Assembly (NCBI RefSeq): GCF_002088945.1
Contig: NZ_NCSU01000008.1
Span: 124,001 to 188,000 of the forward strand
DNA: 64,000 bases
Direction: 5' to 3'
From: Henriciella pelagia
Lineage (GTDB): Bacteria > Pseudomonadota > Alphaproteobacteria > Caulobacterales > Hyphomonadaceae
The notes below the pieces were generated by a model. The model was not told the origin of the DNA. It did no database searches and saw only the letters and a list, made by a program, of their open reading frames with translations. The position numbers and the translations under genes were made by a program. How positions within the stretch are numbered: the first letter of the stretch is position 1; every line of letters starts with the position of its first letter. Shown piece by piece: positions 34,814 to 44,238 of the stretch.

Positions 34814-35415
34814 GTGTCTCGTTCCATCATGGCGGAGATGGTTGGGTCTCCGCCAGCGGCTTTCAAGTGCGCGCCGGCGCGTTTGCGCGCCTCGGCGGGT
34901 TTGTTCTGGCTGATCTTGGTGATGCCCTGAAGACGGTCAGGCGCAAGGGTATAGGCCACGATGCCGCCAAGCATGGTCTCGAAGCGGCCGGGGCTCATTT
35001 TCGCCCGGGTCCATTCGGGCTTGGGGTAGAGGTCGCCCTCAAACCGTTCAGACAGGCGATCAAGGAGCGCTGTCTTGCCTGAATCGTCCAGCGCGCGCAC
35101 CGGCCCTTCCGCCTCGACGGAAAGATAGTTCCAGGTCGGGACTTCGTCGTTCTGTTCGTACCAGTCCGGCGAGATGTAATCGTGCGGCCCGGAGAAGACG
35201 AGGAGGGCCCGTCCGCTGGCCTCGATGGCGCGCGCAGCCGGATTGCCGCGCGACAGGTGAAAGCTGAGCACGCCCTCGCGGTCGACCAGGACAGGCGTAT
35301 GCGCAACGACTGGTCTTGTTTCAGCGACAGAGATGACGAGGGCAAAAGGCCAGGCATCGATCCGGCGAAGGAGCCGGTCGCGGTCAGTTTCGAGAAAGGC
35401 CGGGGCCGGATGCAT
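34810..35415 (-). CDS. PaiB-like FMN-binding negative regulator
   Basis: A 201-residue protein matching the PaiB family (FMN-binding negative transcriptional regulator): HTPVLVDREGVLSFHLSRGNP, GPHDYISPDWYEQNDEVPTWNY and the ISQNKPAEARKRA tail. PaiB affects sporulation and protease genes in Bacillus; in proteobacteria the role is unknown and a flavin-binding or protease-related function is possible. It begins 9 bases after the upstream TsaC/Sua5 gene stop and overlaps the next gene by four bases, so it is mid-operon. Confidence 0.9.
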   Translation of the reverse strand: MHPAPAFLETDRDRLLRRIDAWPFALVISVAETRPVVAHTPVLVDREGVLSFHLSRGNPAARAIEASGRALLVFSGPHDYISPDWYEQNDEVPTWNYLSVEAEGPVRALDDSGKTALLDRLSERFEGDLYPKPEWTRAKMSPGRFETMLGGIVAYTLAPDRLQGITKISQNKPAEARKRAGAHLKAAGGDPTISAMMERDT

Positions 35416-35424
35416 TTTCCCGTT

Positions 35425-36360
35425 CTAGTCGCGATTGGCGGCGCGTTCCAGACGGTCATTTATGGCAAGGCCCAATCCGGCTTCGGGAATCGGGGCGACA
35501 GCGATGCGGTCATGCGTCTCATCAAGCTTTCGCAGCATGGAGAAGAGGTTTGCCGCGGCCTCAGTGAGGCTGGCTGAGGGTGAGAGGTTCAGCGTCGCGT
35601 CGCCCGGGCCGAAACCGAGATAGGCTTCACCGGGCCCAGGCGCTGCGGCATTGAGGCGGAGGCGGGCATTCGGTGCATAATGACGAAGAAGCTGGCCGGG
35701 CGAGATTGGTGCGCCCGCCTCCCCGCCGCGCGTGAGGCCGGGCCAGATGGCGTTAATATCATTGGGGCTGATTGTGCCCGGCCGCAGGAGGACAGGGGCT
35801 TCGCCGCGCGCATCAATCACTGTCGATTCCAGGCCTTCCGAACAATCGCCGCCGTCGAGGATGAAGTCGAGTTTGGTGCCGAGGTCTGCGGCGACATGAG
35901 CGGCACTGGTCGGGCTGATGCGGCCTGACGGGTTTGCGGACGGCGCCACCAGTGGGCGGCCTGTCGCTTCCAGCAACGCACGGGCGACGGGATGCGCAGG
36001 GACACGGATGGCGAGCGTTTCCAGGCCAGCCCTCGCGAGGTCGCAGACTGTGGTTGTGTGGGTGGCCTTCACGACCAGCGTCAGTGGCCCCGGCCAGAAA
36101 TGTCGGGCCAGCATCCTGGCAGCCTCGCTGAAGCGGCCCTGCCCGAAGGCCGTCTCTATGGAAGCGACGTGCGCGATGAGCGGGTTGAAGACGGGGCGTT
36201 CCTTCACCCTGTATATGCGCGCAACTGCGTCAGGATTGGTCGCATCCCCGGCGAGACCGTACACCGTCTCGGTGGGCATGGCGACGAGGCCGCCTTCAAG
36301 CAGGCAGGTCGCCGCCTTTTTAATGGCGTCGGCGTCAGGTTTGAGGACAGGCGCTGTCAT
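35425..36360 (-). CDS. tsaC: L-threonylcarbamoyladenylate synthase (Sua5/TsaC)
   Basis: A 311-residue enzyme forming threonylcarbamoyl-AMP for t6A37 in tRNA. The YrdC domain has the MPTETVYGLAG loop and the KERPVFNPLIAHV segment with the Lys/Arg residues that bind ATP, and the SANPSGRISPT segment. The length and the C-terminal part (residues ~220-311) fit the Sua5 subfamily. ATG 36360 is chosen; the upstream extension of eight residues has no Shine-Dalgarno. It sits between b561-YceI and PaiB with short spacings, suggesting one long transcript. Confidence 0.92.
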   Translation of the reverse strand: MTAPVLKPDADAIKKAATCLLEGGLVAMPTETVYGLAGDATNPDAVARIYRVKERPVFNPLIAHVASIETAFGQGRFSEAARMLARHFWPGPLTLVVKATHTTTVCDLARAGLETLAIRVPAHPVARALLEATGRPLVAPSANPSGRISPTSAAHVAADLGTKLDFILDGGDCSEGLESTVIDARGEAPVLLRPGTISPNDINAIWPGLTRGGEAGAPISPGQLLRHYAPNARLRLNAAAPGPGEAYLGFGPGDATLNLSPSASLTEAAANLFSMLRKLDETHDRIAVAPIPEAGLGLAINDRLERAANRD

Positions 36361-36384
36361 GGTGCGCCCGCGCTTAGCACCCAA

Positions 36385-37578
36385 TCAGGATTTACGCGAG
36401 GCCAGCACTTCAACATCAATCAGCACATTCTCACCGACCCAGTCTGCGGTCGGGTCTGATGTCTGGCCGAGATTGAGGGGCGTCCGCTGGACGGTCGCCT
36501 CACCCTTCATGCGCGCCTCATTGCCATCAATGTCGAGTTCGAAGGTGAAAGGCACGGTGACCGAGCTGTCCTTGATGGCAAGGGTAAGGTCTGCGCTGTA
36601 GCGACCGTCGCCGGTCTTCTGGAAGTTTTCCAGCGTCGCAGTGGCGGTTGGAAAGCCGCTGACATTGAACCATTCGGCGGATTTCAGACTGTCGGTGTAG
36701 AGCTTCTTGCTGGCGGTCACCGAGCCTGTGCGGACCGTGATGACGGCGCGGGCGTCTGCGAGCTGTTCCGGGTCGAACCGGATGTTGGCGTTCCAGTCTC
36801 CGAACGCGCCTTCATACTCGCTGCCATCATGAATGCCTGAGAAATAGATGCCGGACTGGGCGGGATCGACTGTCCAGTTCGAGGACATGTTCGCCGGTGT
36901 CTCACTGGTTGTGGTCGATGCGCCGGAGCCGCCGGTGAATAGCATCGGGACAAAGGCGATGAGGGCGAAAAAGCCTATGGCAGCCCCGAAGGCGGCGAGG
37001 AAGCCGCGCGGCGGTGGGCTGGGCTTGTCGGTCTTGCCGAACAGGCCGGGGAGCATCCGCTTCAGCACGCCTTCTTCAGCCGAAATCTCGTGCTTCACCG
37101 CACCAGCCACATGCAGACCCAGCAGGACGATTGCGACCCAGGCGAGCTTTGAGTGGAAGAATTCGACAATGGCGTGGCCTGTCTCGTTCGCGAGAAAGCT
37201 GACGCCTGGAATGTCTGGCCAGCTGACAAGGCCGAATATCACGGTTGGAATATCGAAATCGTGGGACGTCGAAACCAGCAGCCAGCCAGTGAGTGGCATG
37301 GCCAGCATCAGCCCGTAAAAGGCCCAGTGGACAAGGTGGCTTGCTGTCTTCTCAAGCGGTTTCATGTCATCGGGAAGGGGCGGCGGCGGGTTCATCACCC
37401 GCCACACAATCCTGGCGATGGTCAGGACCAGGATCGTGATGCCAATCGACTTATGCAGCTGGTAGAGGCTCTCATTGCCGTCCATGTTCCAGCCGAGGGC
37501 GATCATGCCGATGATGCCGAGCGCGATTGCCCAGTGCAGGGCAATCGCTATGGCGCTATAGCGGGACGATACGGTCAT
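36385..37578 (-). CDS. Cytochrome b561 - YceI fusion protein
   Basis: The 397-residue protein joins two families. Residues 1-~185 form a di-haem b561-type membrane domain with four or five helices; His in ALHWAIAL, LHKSIG, HLVHWAFYG and LLGLHVAGAVKHE are the haem ligands. A fifth helix (~195-215) and a Ser/Thr-rich linker connect to a periplasmic YceI lipocalin-like domain (from WTVDPAQSGIYFSGIHDG to the end). YceI proteins bind isoprenoid quinones and b561 proteins carry electrons, so the fusion may pass electrons to a bound quinone. It follows two separate YceI genes; all three likely form one operon. Confidence 0.9.
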   Translation of the reverse strand: MTVSSRYSAIAIALHWAIALGIIGMIALGWNMDGNESLYQLHKSIGITILVLTIARIVWRVMNPPPPLPDDMKPLEKTASHLVHWAFYGLMLAMPLTGWLLVSTSHDFDIPTVIFGLVSWPDIPGVSFLANETGHAIVEFFHSKLAWVAIVLLGLHVAGAVKHEISAEEGVLKRMLPGLFGKTDKPSPPPRGFLAAFGAAIGFFALIAFVPMLFTGGSGASTTTSETPANMSSNWTVDPAQSGIYFSGIHDGSEYEGAFGDWNANIRFDPEQLADARAVITVRTGSVTASKKLYTDSLKSAEWFNVSGFPTATATLENFQKTGDGRYSADLTLAIKDSSVTVPFTFELDIDGNEARMKGEATVQRTPLNLGQTSDPTADWVGENVLIDVEVLASRKS

Positions 37579-37595
37579 GGGGCGTGTAAATGCCT

Positions 37596-38336
37596 CTATT
37601 CTTCGTTCTCGAGGAATTCACCTGAGAACTCGATGACGACCTCGTCGGAGATGATGCCGGGCAATGAGTCCTGGCCGAAGGCCGAGCGGCTGATCGTTGT
37701 CGTGGCGTCGAAGCCGATGAGACTACGTTCGCCATACCAAGGGGCACTGCCGACACCATTGTAGGTGACGTCGAGGGTGACGGGCCGGGTGGCACCCAGA
37801 AAAGTGAGATTGCCGGTCACGGTGCCGGTATTCTCGCCAGTCTTTGTGACGCTGGTCGAGACGAAGGTGATTTCCGGATACTCGGTAGCATTGAGGAAGC
37901 GGCTGTCCTTGCTGAGCGCCTCCGGCCATGTGTCATACTCGCTGTCGGGATGTCCGGCCTTGTAGTCTGCGCGGTAGTTCACATTGAGGCCGAGCGGATT
38001 GATCCTTGCCGTCAGTGTCGACGCTTCCGGCGCGTCTGGGTCGAAATCCAGCGTGGCGTCGAAATCAGTGAAGTCGACCGTGTATTCCGACAGCCCATTG
38101 TGCATCACCGTGAAGGACAGGAAGGCGTGGGTTGGTTCAATGCTGTAGGTCGCGGCATGCGCAACCGGGGTTTCGGCGGGCGCTTCTGGTTCGGCAGTCT
38201 CGGGTTCGGCCGTTTCGGTGTCGGCGGTTTCCGCCGGAGGCATAGTCGCTTCGATCTCGATCGAATCCTCGCCTTGCGAACAGGCCGCGATGAAAATGGC
38301 GCTCGCTCCAGCGAGCAGGAAGGTGGAAAGTTTCAT
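37596..38336 (-). CDS. YceI-family lipoprotein
   Basis: A 246-residue exported YceI protein. The leader ends in the lipobox IAAC (Cys19) so it should be anchored to a membrane. A Pro/Glu/Thr-rich linker (residues ~25-60, repeated ETAEPE) tethers a lipocalin-like YceI domain that begins TYSIEPTHAFLSFTVMHNGLSEY and ends PGIISDEVVIEFSGEF. YceI proteins bind long-chain isoprenoids such as ubiquinone. Its domain is very similar to the neighbour at 38366-38986, so they are recent duplicates with different anchoring. The start ATG 38336 is clear. The gap to b561-YceI is 17 bases. Confidence 0.9.
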   Translation of the reverse strand: MKLSTFLLAGASAIFIAACSQGEDSIEIEATMPPAETADTETAEPETAEPEAPAETPVAHAATYSIEPTHAFLSFTVMHNGLSEYTVDFTDFDATLDFDPDAPEASTLTARINPLGLNVNYRADYKAGHPDSEYDTWPEALSKDSRFLNATEYPEITFVSTSVTKTGENTGTVTGNLTFLGATRPVTLDVTYNGVGSAPWYGERSLIGFDATTTISRSAFGQDSLPGIISDEVVIEFSGEFLENEE

Positions 38337-38365
38337 GGGTCTGACCCTTGCGTCGTTCGGTTAGA

Positions 38366-38986
38366 CTATTCGTTCTGCAGGAATTCGCCTGAGAACTCGA
38401 TCCTTGTTTCGTCGGAAATCATGCCGAGCATGGCGGTCATGCCGAAGTCCGAGCGCTTGATCGTGGTTTCAGCTGAAAACCCCAGCAGGTCTCTCTCTCC
38501 GTACCAGGGGACGTTGGCGGTGCCATTATAGGTCACGTCCATGGTGACTGGCCTGGTCACACCCAGGAAGGTGAGGTCACCGGTTACGGTGCCGGTGAAG
38601 TCGCCGGTCTGCTCGGCGCTGGTCGAGACGAAGGTGATCTCCGGAAATTCGTCGCCATTGAGGAAGCGGTCATCGGTGGAAAGTTCTGTGTGCCATTCGG
38701 CGCGCTTGGCTTCGTCCGGATAATTGGTTTCGAGCGCCATCGGATTGATCGTGACGGTGATCGAGGAAGCGGACAGGTCTTCTGGATCAAATTCCAGCGT
38801 CGCATCGAAATCAGTGAAGTTCACCGTATAACCGGACAGGCCATTGTGGCGCACCGTCCATGTCAGGAAAGCATGCGTCTTGTCGAGCTGGTAAGTGTCC
38901 GCAGCCACGCCTTCGAGCGTCTGCTCGGCAAGTGCGGGGGCCGCGATTAGGGCGGCGACCGAGACGGATGCGATGATATTGCGCAT
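38366..38986 (-). CDS. Periplasmic YceI-family protein
   Basis: A 206-residue YceI protein with an ordinary signal peptide (RNIIASVSVAALIAAPALA), so soluble in the periplasm. The domain (TYQLDKTHAFLTWTVRHNGLSGY to the end) shares long identical stretches with the lipoprotein version next door, such as FTDFDATLEFDP, TGTVTGDLTFLG and PWYGERDLLGF. AAAGGAG lies six bases before ATG 38986. It is first in the row of three YceI genes and divergent from the acyl-CoA dehydrogenase. Confidence 0.9.
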   Translation of the reverse strand: MRNIIASVSVAALIAAPALAEQTLEGVAADTYQLDKTHAFLTWTVRHNGLSGYTVNFTDFDATLEFDPEDLSASSITVTINPMALETNYPDEAKRAEWHTELSTDDRFLNGDEFPEITFVSTSAEQTGDFTGTVTGDLTFLGVTRPVTMDVTYNGTANVPWYGERDLLGFSAETTIKRSDFGMTAMLGMISDETRIEFSGEFLQNE

Positions 38987-39106
38987 GGATGTTCTCCTTT
39001 GAGTATCCGACATGTATCTGCTCTGCTGAGATTAACCTAGGTCGCATTCAGTTTTATTGCGACCAATAGAAAATGCTTCATAGCACATATCCGGGAGGTG
39101 CATGAG

Positions 39107-40873
39107 ATGGCGTACGAGGCCCCAGTCGAAGATATGGCGTTCGCGCTGAAGTCAATGGCACGCCTTGACCGTTTGTCGGGCAGGGCGTTCCCGGAGTTCG
39201 ACATGGAGCTGATCGAGCCGGTGCTGGAAGAGGCTGGCAAGCTGGCGAGCGAAGTGCTGGCACCGCTCAATCAGCCGGGCGACGAACAGGGCGCACAGCT
39301 GACAGGTGACGGCGTTGTTGCGCCACACGGCTTTGCCGAGGCCTACCGCCAATTTGTCGAAGGTGGCTGGATGGGGCTTGCTGCGCCGGTCGAATGGGGC
39401 GGGCAGGGCCTGCCGAAAGTGCTGGCAAATGCGGTGCTGGAGCTGATCCACGGGGCGAATATGAGCTTCGGGCTCTGTCCGATGTTGAGCCTTGGTGCCA
39501 TCGAGGCGCTGGTGGCGCATGGCGCACGCGAGCAGCAGGAAAAATACCTGCCAAAACTGATTACTGGGGAATGGACCGGCACGATGAACCTCACGGAGCC
39601 GCAGGCCGGTTCGGATGTCGGCGCGCTGAAGTCGAAGGCCGTTCCGAATGGCGACGGCTCCTATGCGATCTCAGGCCAGAAGATCTACATCACCTGGGGC
39701 GATCACGACATGGCGGAGAATATCATCCACCTGGTGCTGGCCCGGCTGCCGCAGGCGCCCGCGGGCTCTCGCGGTATCTCGCTCTTTGTTGTCCCGAAAG
39801 TTCTGGTGAAGGATGATGGCACGCTGGGCGAGCGCAATAAGGTCCAGTGCATCGGGCTCGAAAAGAAGATCGGCATCCACGCCTCACCAACCTGTGTGAT
39901 GGAATATGATGGTGCGACGGGGTGGCTTGTGGGCGAAGAGAACAAGGGGCTGGCCTGCATGTTCACCATGATGAATTCGGCGCGCCTCAATGTCGGCCTT
40001 GAAGGCGTCGGGGTCGGTGAAGCGGCCTATCAGACCGCCTATGCCTATGCGCAGGAGCGCAAACAGGGCAAGGCGGATGGCGTCGATGGGCCCGCGCCGA
40101 TCCTTCATCATGCCGACATTCGCCGGACACTCACGACCATGCGCGCTAATGTGATGGCTGCTCGGTCGATCTGTTATGCATGCGGCGTGGCGGCGGATCT
40201 CGCTGAAACGTGCGAAGATGAGTCAGAGCGCGAAGCGGCGCGTCTGCGCGAAGAATTGCTGACGCCGATTGCAAAAGCCTGGGCGACGGATGTTGGTGTC
40301 GATGTGGCAAGCCTTGGCGTGCAGATCCATGGCGGCATGGGCTTCATGAACGAGACATTGGCCGCGCAGCTTTACCGCGATGCGCGGATTGCGCCGATCT
40401 ATGAAGGCACGAATGGTATCCAGGCCATTGATCTTGTAGGCCGCAAGCTCTCCATGGCGGGCGGCAGGGCGATGGAGGACATGATCGTCGAAGTGCAGGC
40501 AACCGCCCGGACGGCGCGTGAAACGAATGACCCGCAACTGGTCCAGATTGCCGACCGGCTGGCGGCAGCTGCCGATGCGCTGAAAGAGGCGACGACCTGG
40601 ATGGCCGAGGCGATGAAGGCTGACAAGGAAAAGGGCCTCTCCGGCGCGACAGCGTATCTGAAGCTCGCCGGCGATGTGATCGGCGGGCATTTCCTGACGA
40701 TGGGCGCGCTGGCCGGGCGCCAGGAAAGCGGGCCGCTGCGTGGGCGGATGACAGCTCTGGCCGGCTTCTTCGCCGAGACATCCCTCGCCGAAGCACCGGG
40801 CAGGGTGTCGGGCATCACGCGCGGTGGCGACAGCTTCCTCGCCGAGAGCGACGCACTGTTCGGCCTCGCCTAG
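39107..40873 (+). CDS. Acyl-CoA dehydrogenase (long, DmdC-like subgroup)
   Basis: A 588-residue flavoenzyme. The N-terminal part contains MNLTEPQAGSDVGAL for FAD binding and ITWGDHDM. The middle domain and the C-terminal four-helix part follow with GGMGFMNETLAAQLYRDARIAPIYEGTNGIQAIDL. The extra C-terminal domain and length near 590 place it with acyl-CoA dehydrogenases such as the 3-methylmercaptopropionyl-CoA (DmdC)-like subgroup; the exact substrate is unknown. ATG 39107 is eight bases after GGGAGG. Its stop overlaps the convergent MFS gene by four bases. Confidence 0.9.
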   Translation: MAYEAPVEDMAFALKSMARLDRLSGRAFPEFDMELIEPVLEEAGKLASEVLAPLNQPGDEQGAQLTGDGVVAPHGFAEAYRQFVEGGWMGLAAPVEWGGQGLPKVLANAVLELIHGANMSFGLCPMLSLGAIEALVAHGAREQQEKYLPKLITGEWTGTMNLTEPQAGSDVGALKSKAVPNGDGSYAISGQKIYITWGDHDMAENIIHLVLARLPQAPAGSRGISLFVVPKVLVKDDGTLGERNKVQCIGLEKKIGIHASPTCVMEYDGATGWLVGEENKGLACMFTMMNSARLNVGLEGVGVGEAAYQTAYAYAQERKQGKADGVDGPAPILHHADIRRTLTTMRANVMAARSICYACGVAADLAETCEDESEREAARLREELLTPIAKAWATDVGVDVASLGVQIHGGMGFMNETLAAQLYRDARIAPIYEGTNGIQAIDLVGRKLSMAGGRAMEDMIVEVQATARTARETNDPQLVQIADRLAAAADALKEATTWMAEAMKADKEKGLSGATAYLKLAGDVIGGHFLTMGALAGRQESGPLRGRMTALAGFFAETSLAEAPGRVSGITRGGDSFLAESDALFGLA

Positions 40874-42078
40874 GCGCTGCGCGCAACGAGTCTCGGAGAA
40901 ATCAGACCCAGCACGGCGCAAGCGAGGATGCACCAGCCGGCCATCCACAAGAGCTGGGTTGGCAGGGCGATGCCGATATCGATCAGCGCCCCTGTCAGCC
41001 CCGGTCCGAGCGCGGTTGAGAAGACCATGGCGGACATCACGACGGAACGGATGGAGCCGAGGTATCTGATTCCGTAAGTTTCGGGCCACAGCGCGCCGAG
41101 CAGGGTCGCCGTGAAGCCGTTGCTGACGCCGATCAGGAACATGAAGACATAGATCCCCCAGACGGCATCGAGCAGACCGGCGACAGCGCTTGCCAGCGCT
41201 AGAGGCAGCAGGAAGAAGGGCAGGAGGCGGGACGCGCCAAACCGGTCGACCAGCTGTCCGCAGATGAGGGCAAAACAGACACTGGTCAGTGCGAGGATCG
41301 GAAATGCGCCTGCAAATGCGAGCGGGCTGTAACCTCTCAGTTCCACGAGATAGTCCTGGTGGAAGAAGATGGTGGTGCCGATAAAGGGCGGGGCGAGGAC
41401 GCAGGCCAGCATCAGGTAGAACAGTGGATCGCGGAGCACTTCGGCAAGGCGCCAGTCCCGTGCTGTGCGTTCCGGCGTGTCCGAGACCTCATTGCTGGAG
41501 GGGCTGCGGTCGACAGACCAGAGTAGCCTGACGAGTGGTAGGGTGAAAACGAGCAGGGTTATGGCCGCGACGACCCAGCCAGCCTGCCACCCGATCGTGG
41601 CTGCCGCGAAAGAGAAGGCGACGGGCAGGATCGCGGTGCCGCCCTCGATACCGGGTGCTACCAGTGAGATCGCCCGCCCACGATTGGCGGAAAACCACCG
41701 GCCCGTTTCGGTGAAAGCCGTGTGGGTCATCATGCCCTGACCGAAGAGGCGAAGCATGTAGAGCGCAAGCACCATGACGATCACCGATGGGGCGTAGGCG
41801 ATCAGCAGGCAGGCCGCGGCAAGACAGGGAAGCACAAACAGGATGACCTTTCGACCGGGCATATAGTCCAGCGTGCGGCCGAGGAAGGAAAGCGTGGCGG
41901 CGCTGCCAAGTGTGGCGAGCATGTAGGTGAGGCCGAATTCGCCATCGGTGAGGTCGAACTTTGCGCGCAGCTCCTCGCCAGACAGGCCGATGAAGAAAGT
42001 CTGCCCGAAGGAGGAGAAGAAGGTCAGCAGGAAGCCGCCGGCGATCCATCGCGCATTTGTCTTCAGGAAAGCAAACAT
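40870..42078 (-). CDS. MFS transporter
   Basis: A 402-residue 12-helix MFS protein without a strong substrate signature. The motif near YMPGRKVILFVLPCL resembles the GRK loop between helices 2 and 3. It is convergent with the acyl-CoA dehydrogenase (overlap of four bases) and the secreted orphan lies upstream on the same strand. Substrate is not predictable. Confidence 0.85.
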   Translation of the reverse strand: MFAFLKTNARWIAGGFLLTFFSSFGQTFFIGLSGEELRAKFDLTDGEFGLTYMLATLGSAATLSFLGRTLDYMPGRKVILFVLPCLAAACLLIAYAPSVIVMVLALYMLRLFGQGMMTHTAFTETGRWFSANRGRAISLVAPGIEGGTAILPVAFSFAAATIGWQAGWVVAAITLLVFTLPLVRLLWSVDRSPSSNEVSDTPERTARDWRLAEVLRDPLFYLMLACVLAPPFIGTTIFFHQDYLVELRGYSPLAFAGAFPILALTSVCFALICGQLVDRFGASRLLPFFLLPLALASAVAGLLDAVWGIYVFMFLIGVSNGFTATLLGALWPETYGIRYLGSIRSVVMSAMVFSTALGPGLTGALIDIGIALPTQLLWMAGWCILACAVLGLISPRLVARSA

Positions 42079-42133
42079 GCCGCCCTTGTGACGCGCTTTA
42101 CCGGGTTTGCAAATGCCCGATCAGGAAGGGCGG

Positions 42134-44146
42134 TCAGTCGTAGAAGCATTTCTCCGTGCCATCGCCCTGATTGTAACACCGGCCCTGATAGTTTGGGGGC
42201 GGCCGGTAATCGGGTTTCCAGTCGAAGATCGGGTCGCGATAGGCCTTGCGGGCATACTCTTCGGCGGCAACGCGCTCAGCTTGGGCGCGGCCCTCATACC
42301 TGGCTTGAGCCCAGCGCCAGACAGTTCCGCACTCGCGGCTATTGTTGCCGAAGCGGCTGCAGATGTCGCTTGCATCGGCTTCGTTCGGCAACTGTTTGTA
42401 CCTGTTCCAGTAGGCCTGCAGGTATTTGCCGCCCTGCGTGCGGGCGACGGTGTAGAAGACGTCGTTGAACTCAATTTCGTAGCCATTGGCGAGGATCTCA
42501 TCGGCCTTTTCGCGCTGGCTTTTGGCGAGGCGCTCGGCGCGGACGGCGGCCCATTCTTCCGGATATTCGCGCCCCATGCGGGAGTCGTATTTTTCCTCGA
42601 ACAGGGCCCGTGCTTGCTTGATGATCTCTTCGGTGACGAGGGTTTGCGGATCATCGGGAGATGATTTGTAGAATTGTGGATTGCGGTGCTCCGCTGTCTG
42701 GCGGACATACGCGTCTTCCCCGGAAGTGCCGAGCGTGTACCAGTCAGATATACCGCCTGCCGCGCCAAGGTCCGGGTCTTCGAAGAAGCGCACGGCGGCG
42801 TGAAGCGGCATGGATGGAATGTCGTCGGGGTTCTGGCCCCTGAACATGTCGCGGTACACCTCCTCGTCCATTGAGCCGACCCAGACATCCGCCAGTTTGA
42901 GTGCGTTGACCGCATACAGGTTGACATTGATCGGTGCCAGCTCGTGCACGTTACCGGATAATGGCTCCATGAACTCCGGCCCGCCTACGACATGGGTAAT
43001 GAAGCGGTAATATCGTTCCGACCCTTCGCCGTAGACAACGAGCCATCCGCGGACACCCGTAACCGAAAAATCCATGTGGTCTTTTACGTACAGCGGCACC
43101 ATGCCCACGGCGCCGTCCTTCATTTCGACCGGCGTGCCATCCTTCAAGCTCAGCGGCACATAGATGTCGCCGTTGAAGAGGCCGTGGCCGGAGGCGAGCG
43201 TCCCCCGCTTTTCCAGCGGCATACTGACAAAGTCGGTGCCGGACCCGAATGCGATACGATTGAGTTCATCATAGCTTTTGGGGCTGAGCCGGATCCACTG
43301 ATTAGGGGGCGTGTTATCGAGCGAGTGACCAATCGCCATGATGGTGAGCTGAGGACCGAGATGGTCGATCTCCAGCTTGAACGGGTCGATATAGACAGAG
43401 AATTCGCTGCCATCTTCGGCGCGCACGGGGAAGGCGTAGAGATTGTTGTTGAAGACGTAATAGTCGTTGCCCTGGTCCGGCTCGCGCCGTTCCACGACGT
43501 GGTCAATGGTCAGGTCGATCTCTCCTGTAGGCCCCGGGAAGAGGTAGGATTTCAGACCGTCTGAATTCGTGGGGCCTTCAAACCGGACGACGAGTGGCTG
43601 ATCTGGCGTTTTCCCGTACGCTTGATTGATATGCGACCAGTAGAAAGAGGTCGGCGTAAACGATGCTGTGCCGTCCAGCGTGACGTACCCATACTGCAGA
43701 TCGAGGCGTTGCACGTAGGCGAGCTTGTCGGAGACGGGATAAGCCCACCTGTATTCAGCTGGCAGCAGGATGTTTCCCTGGTCGTCCGCAATGCCGGTCA
43801 GGACAGTCTGATTGGCGATGTAGTAGAGATAGTTGTTCTTGCCGAAGCCGAGATGGTCCTGCGCGAATTTCTCGTAAGCCGGCCCGGTTGTGCCCTGGCG
43901 TTCCAAGATGGGGATGAGTGTTTCCTCGCCGAGTATGAATTGCTTCACCAAGGACAGCTTCTTGGGGGCGGCGCCCTCCGTTGACGGGCGAACATAGACC
44001 TGTTCGGCCTCGATGATGCAGCCGACGCCATTGTTAGGGGTTCGGCATTCAGTGTCGAACCGGTCGGTGGAGCTGTAATTTTTCCAGGCATGGGCCGGGA
44101 GGCCGACAGCAACAATTGCGAGAAGGGCGGTGAGTGTTCTGATCAT
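42134..44146 (-). CDS. Large secreted protein of unknown family
   Basis: A 670-residue protein with a signal peptide (TLTALLAIVAVGLPAHA). The first ~450 residues carry many aromatic- and Asp-rich beta-strand-like segments (ILLPAEYRWAYPVSDKLAYVQRLDLQYGYVTLDG resembles a WG-repeat-like unit). The C-terminal ~200 residues are helical with repeated Glu/Arg-rich stretches and four Cys near the end. I do not recognise a domain. Composition is less GC-rich than its neighbours. Start ATG 44146 follows GGGGA nine bases upstream. Its neighbours (MFS, nitroreductase) give no functional hint. Confidence 0.6.
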   Translation of the reverse strand: MIRTLTALLAIVAVGLPAHAWKNYSSTDRFDTECRTPNNGVGCIIEAEQVYVRPSTEGAAPKKLSLVKQFILGEETLIPILERQGTTGPAYEKFAQDHLGFGKNNYLYYIANQTVLTGIADDQGNILLPAEYRWAYPVSDKLAYVQRLDLQYGYVTLDGTASFTPTSFYWSHINQAYGKTPDQPLVVRFEGPTNSDGLKSYLFPGPTGEIDLTIDHVVERREPDQGNDYYVFNNNLYAFPVRAEDGSEFSVYIDPFKLEIDHLGPQLTIMAIGHSLDNTPPNQWIRLSPKSYDELNRIAFGSGTDFVSMPLEKRGTLASGHGLFNGDIYVPLSLKDGTPVEMKDGAVGMVPLYVKDHMDFSVTGVRGWLVVYGEGSERYYRFITHVVGGPEFMEPLSGNVHELAPINVNLYAVNALKLADVWVGSMDEEVYRDMFRGQNPDDIPSMPLHAAVRFFEDPDLGAAGGISDWYTLGTSGEDAYVRQTAEHRNPQFYKSSPDDPQTLVTEEIIKQARALFEEKYDSRMGREYPEEWAAVRAERLAKSQREKADEILANGYEIEFNDVFYTVARTQGGKYLQAYWNRYKQLPNEADASDICSRFGNNSRECGTVWRWAQARYEGRAQAERVAAEEYARKAYRDPIFDWKPDYRPPPNYQGRCYNQGDGTEKCFYD

Positions 44147-44238
44147 GTGTGCTCTGTCCCCGAATCAACAGGAGACAGCTTTACCGGCTGATCAGGCAAT
44201 CGCAATTCGCAAGACGGGAAATCCGACGCCTGCTCGTG

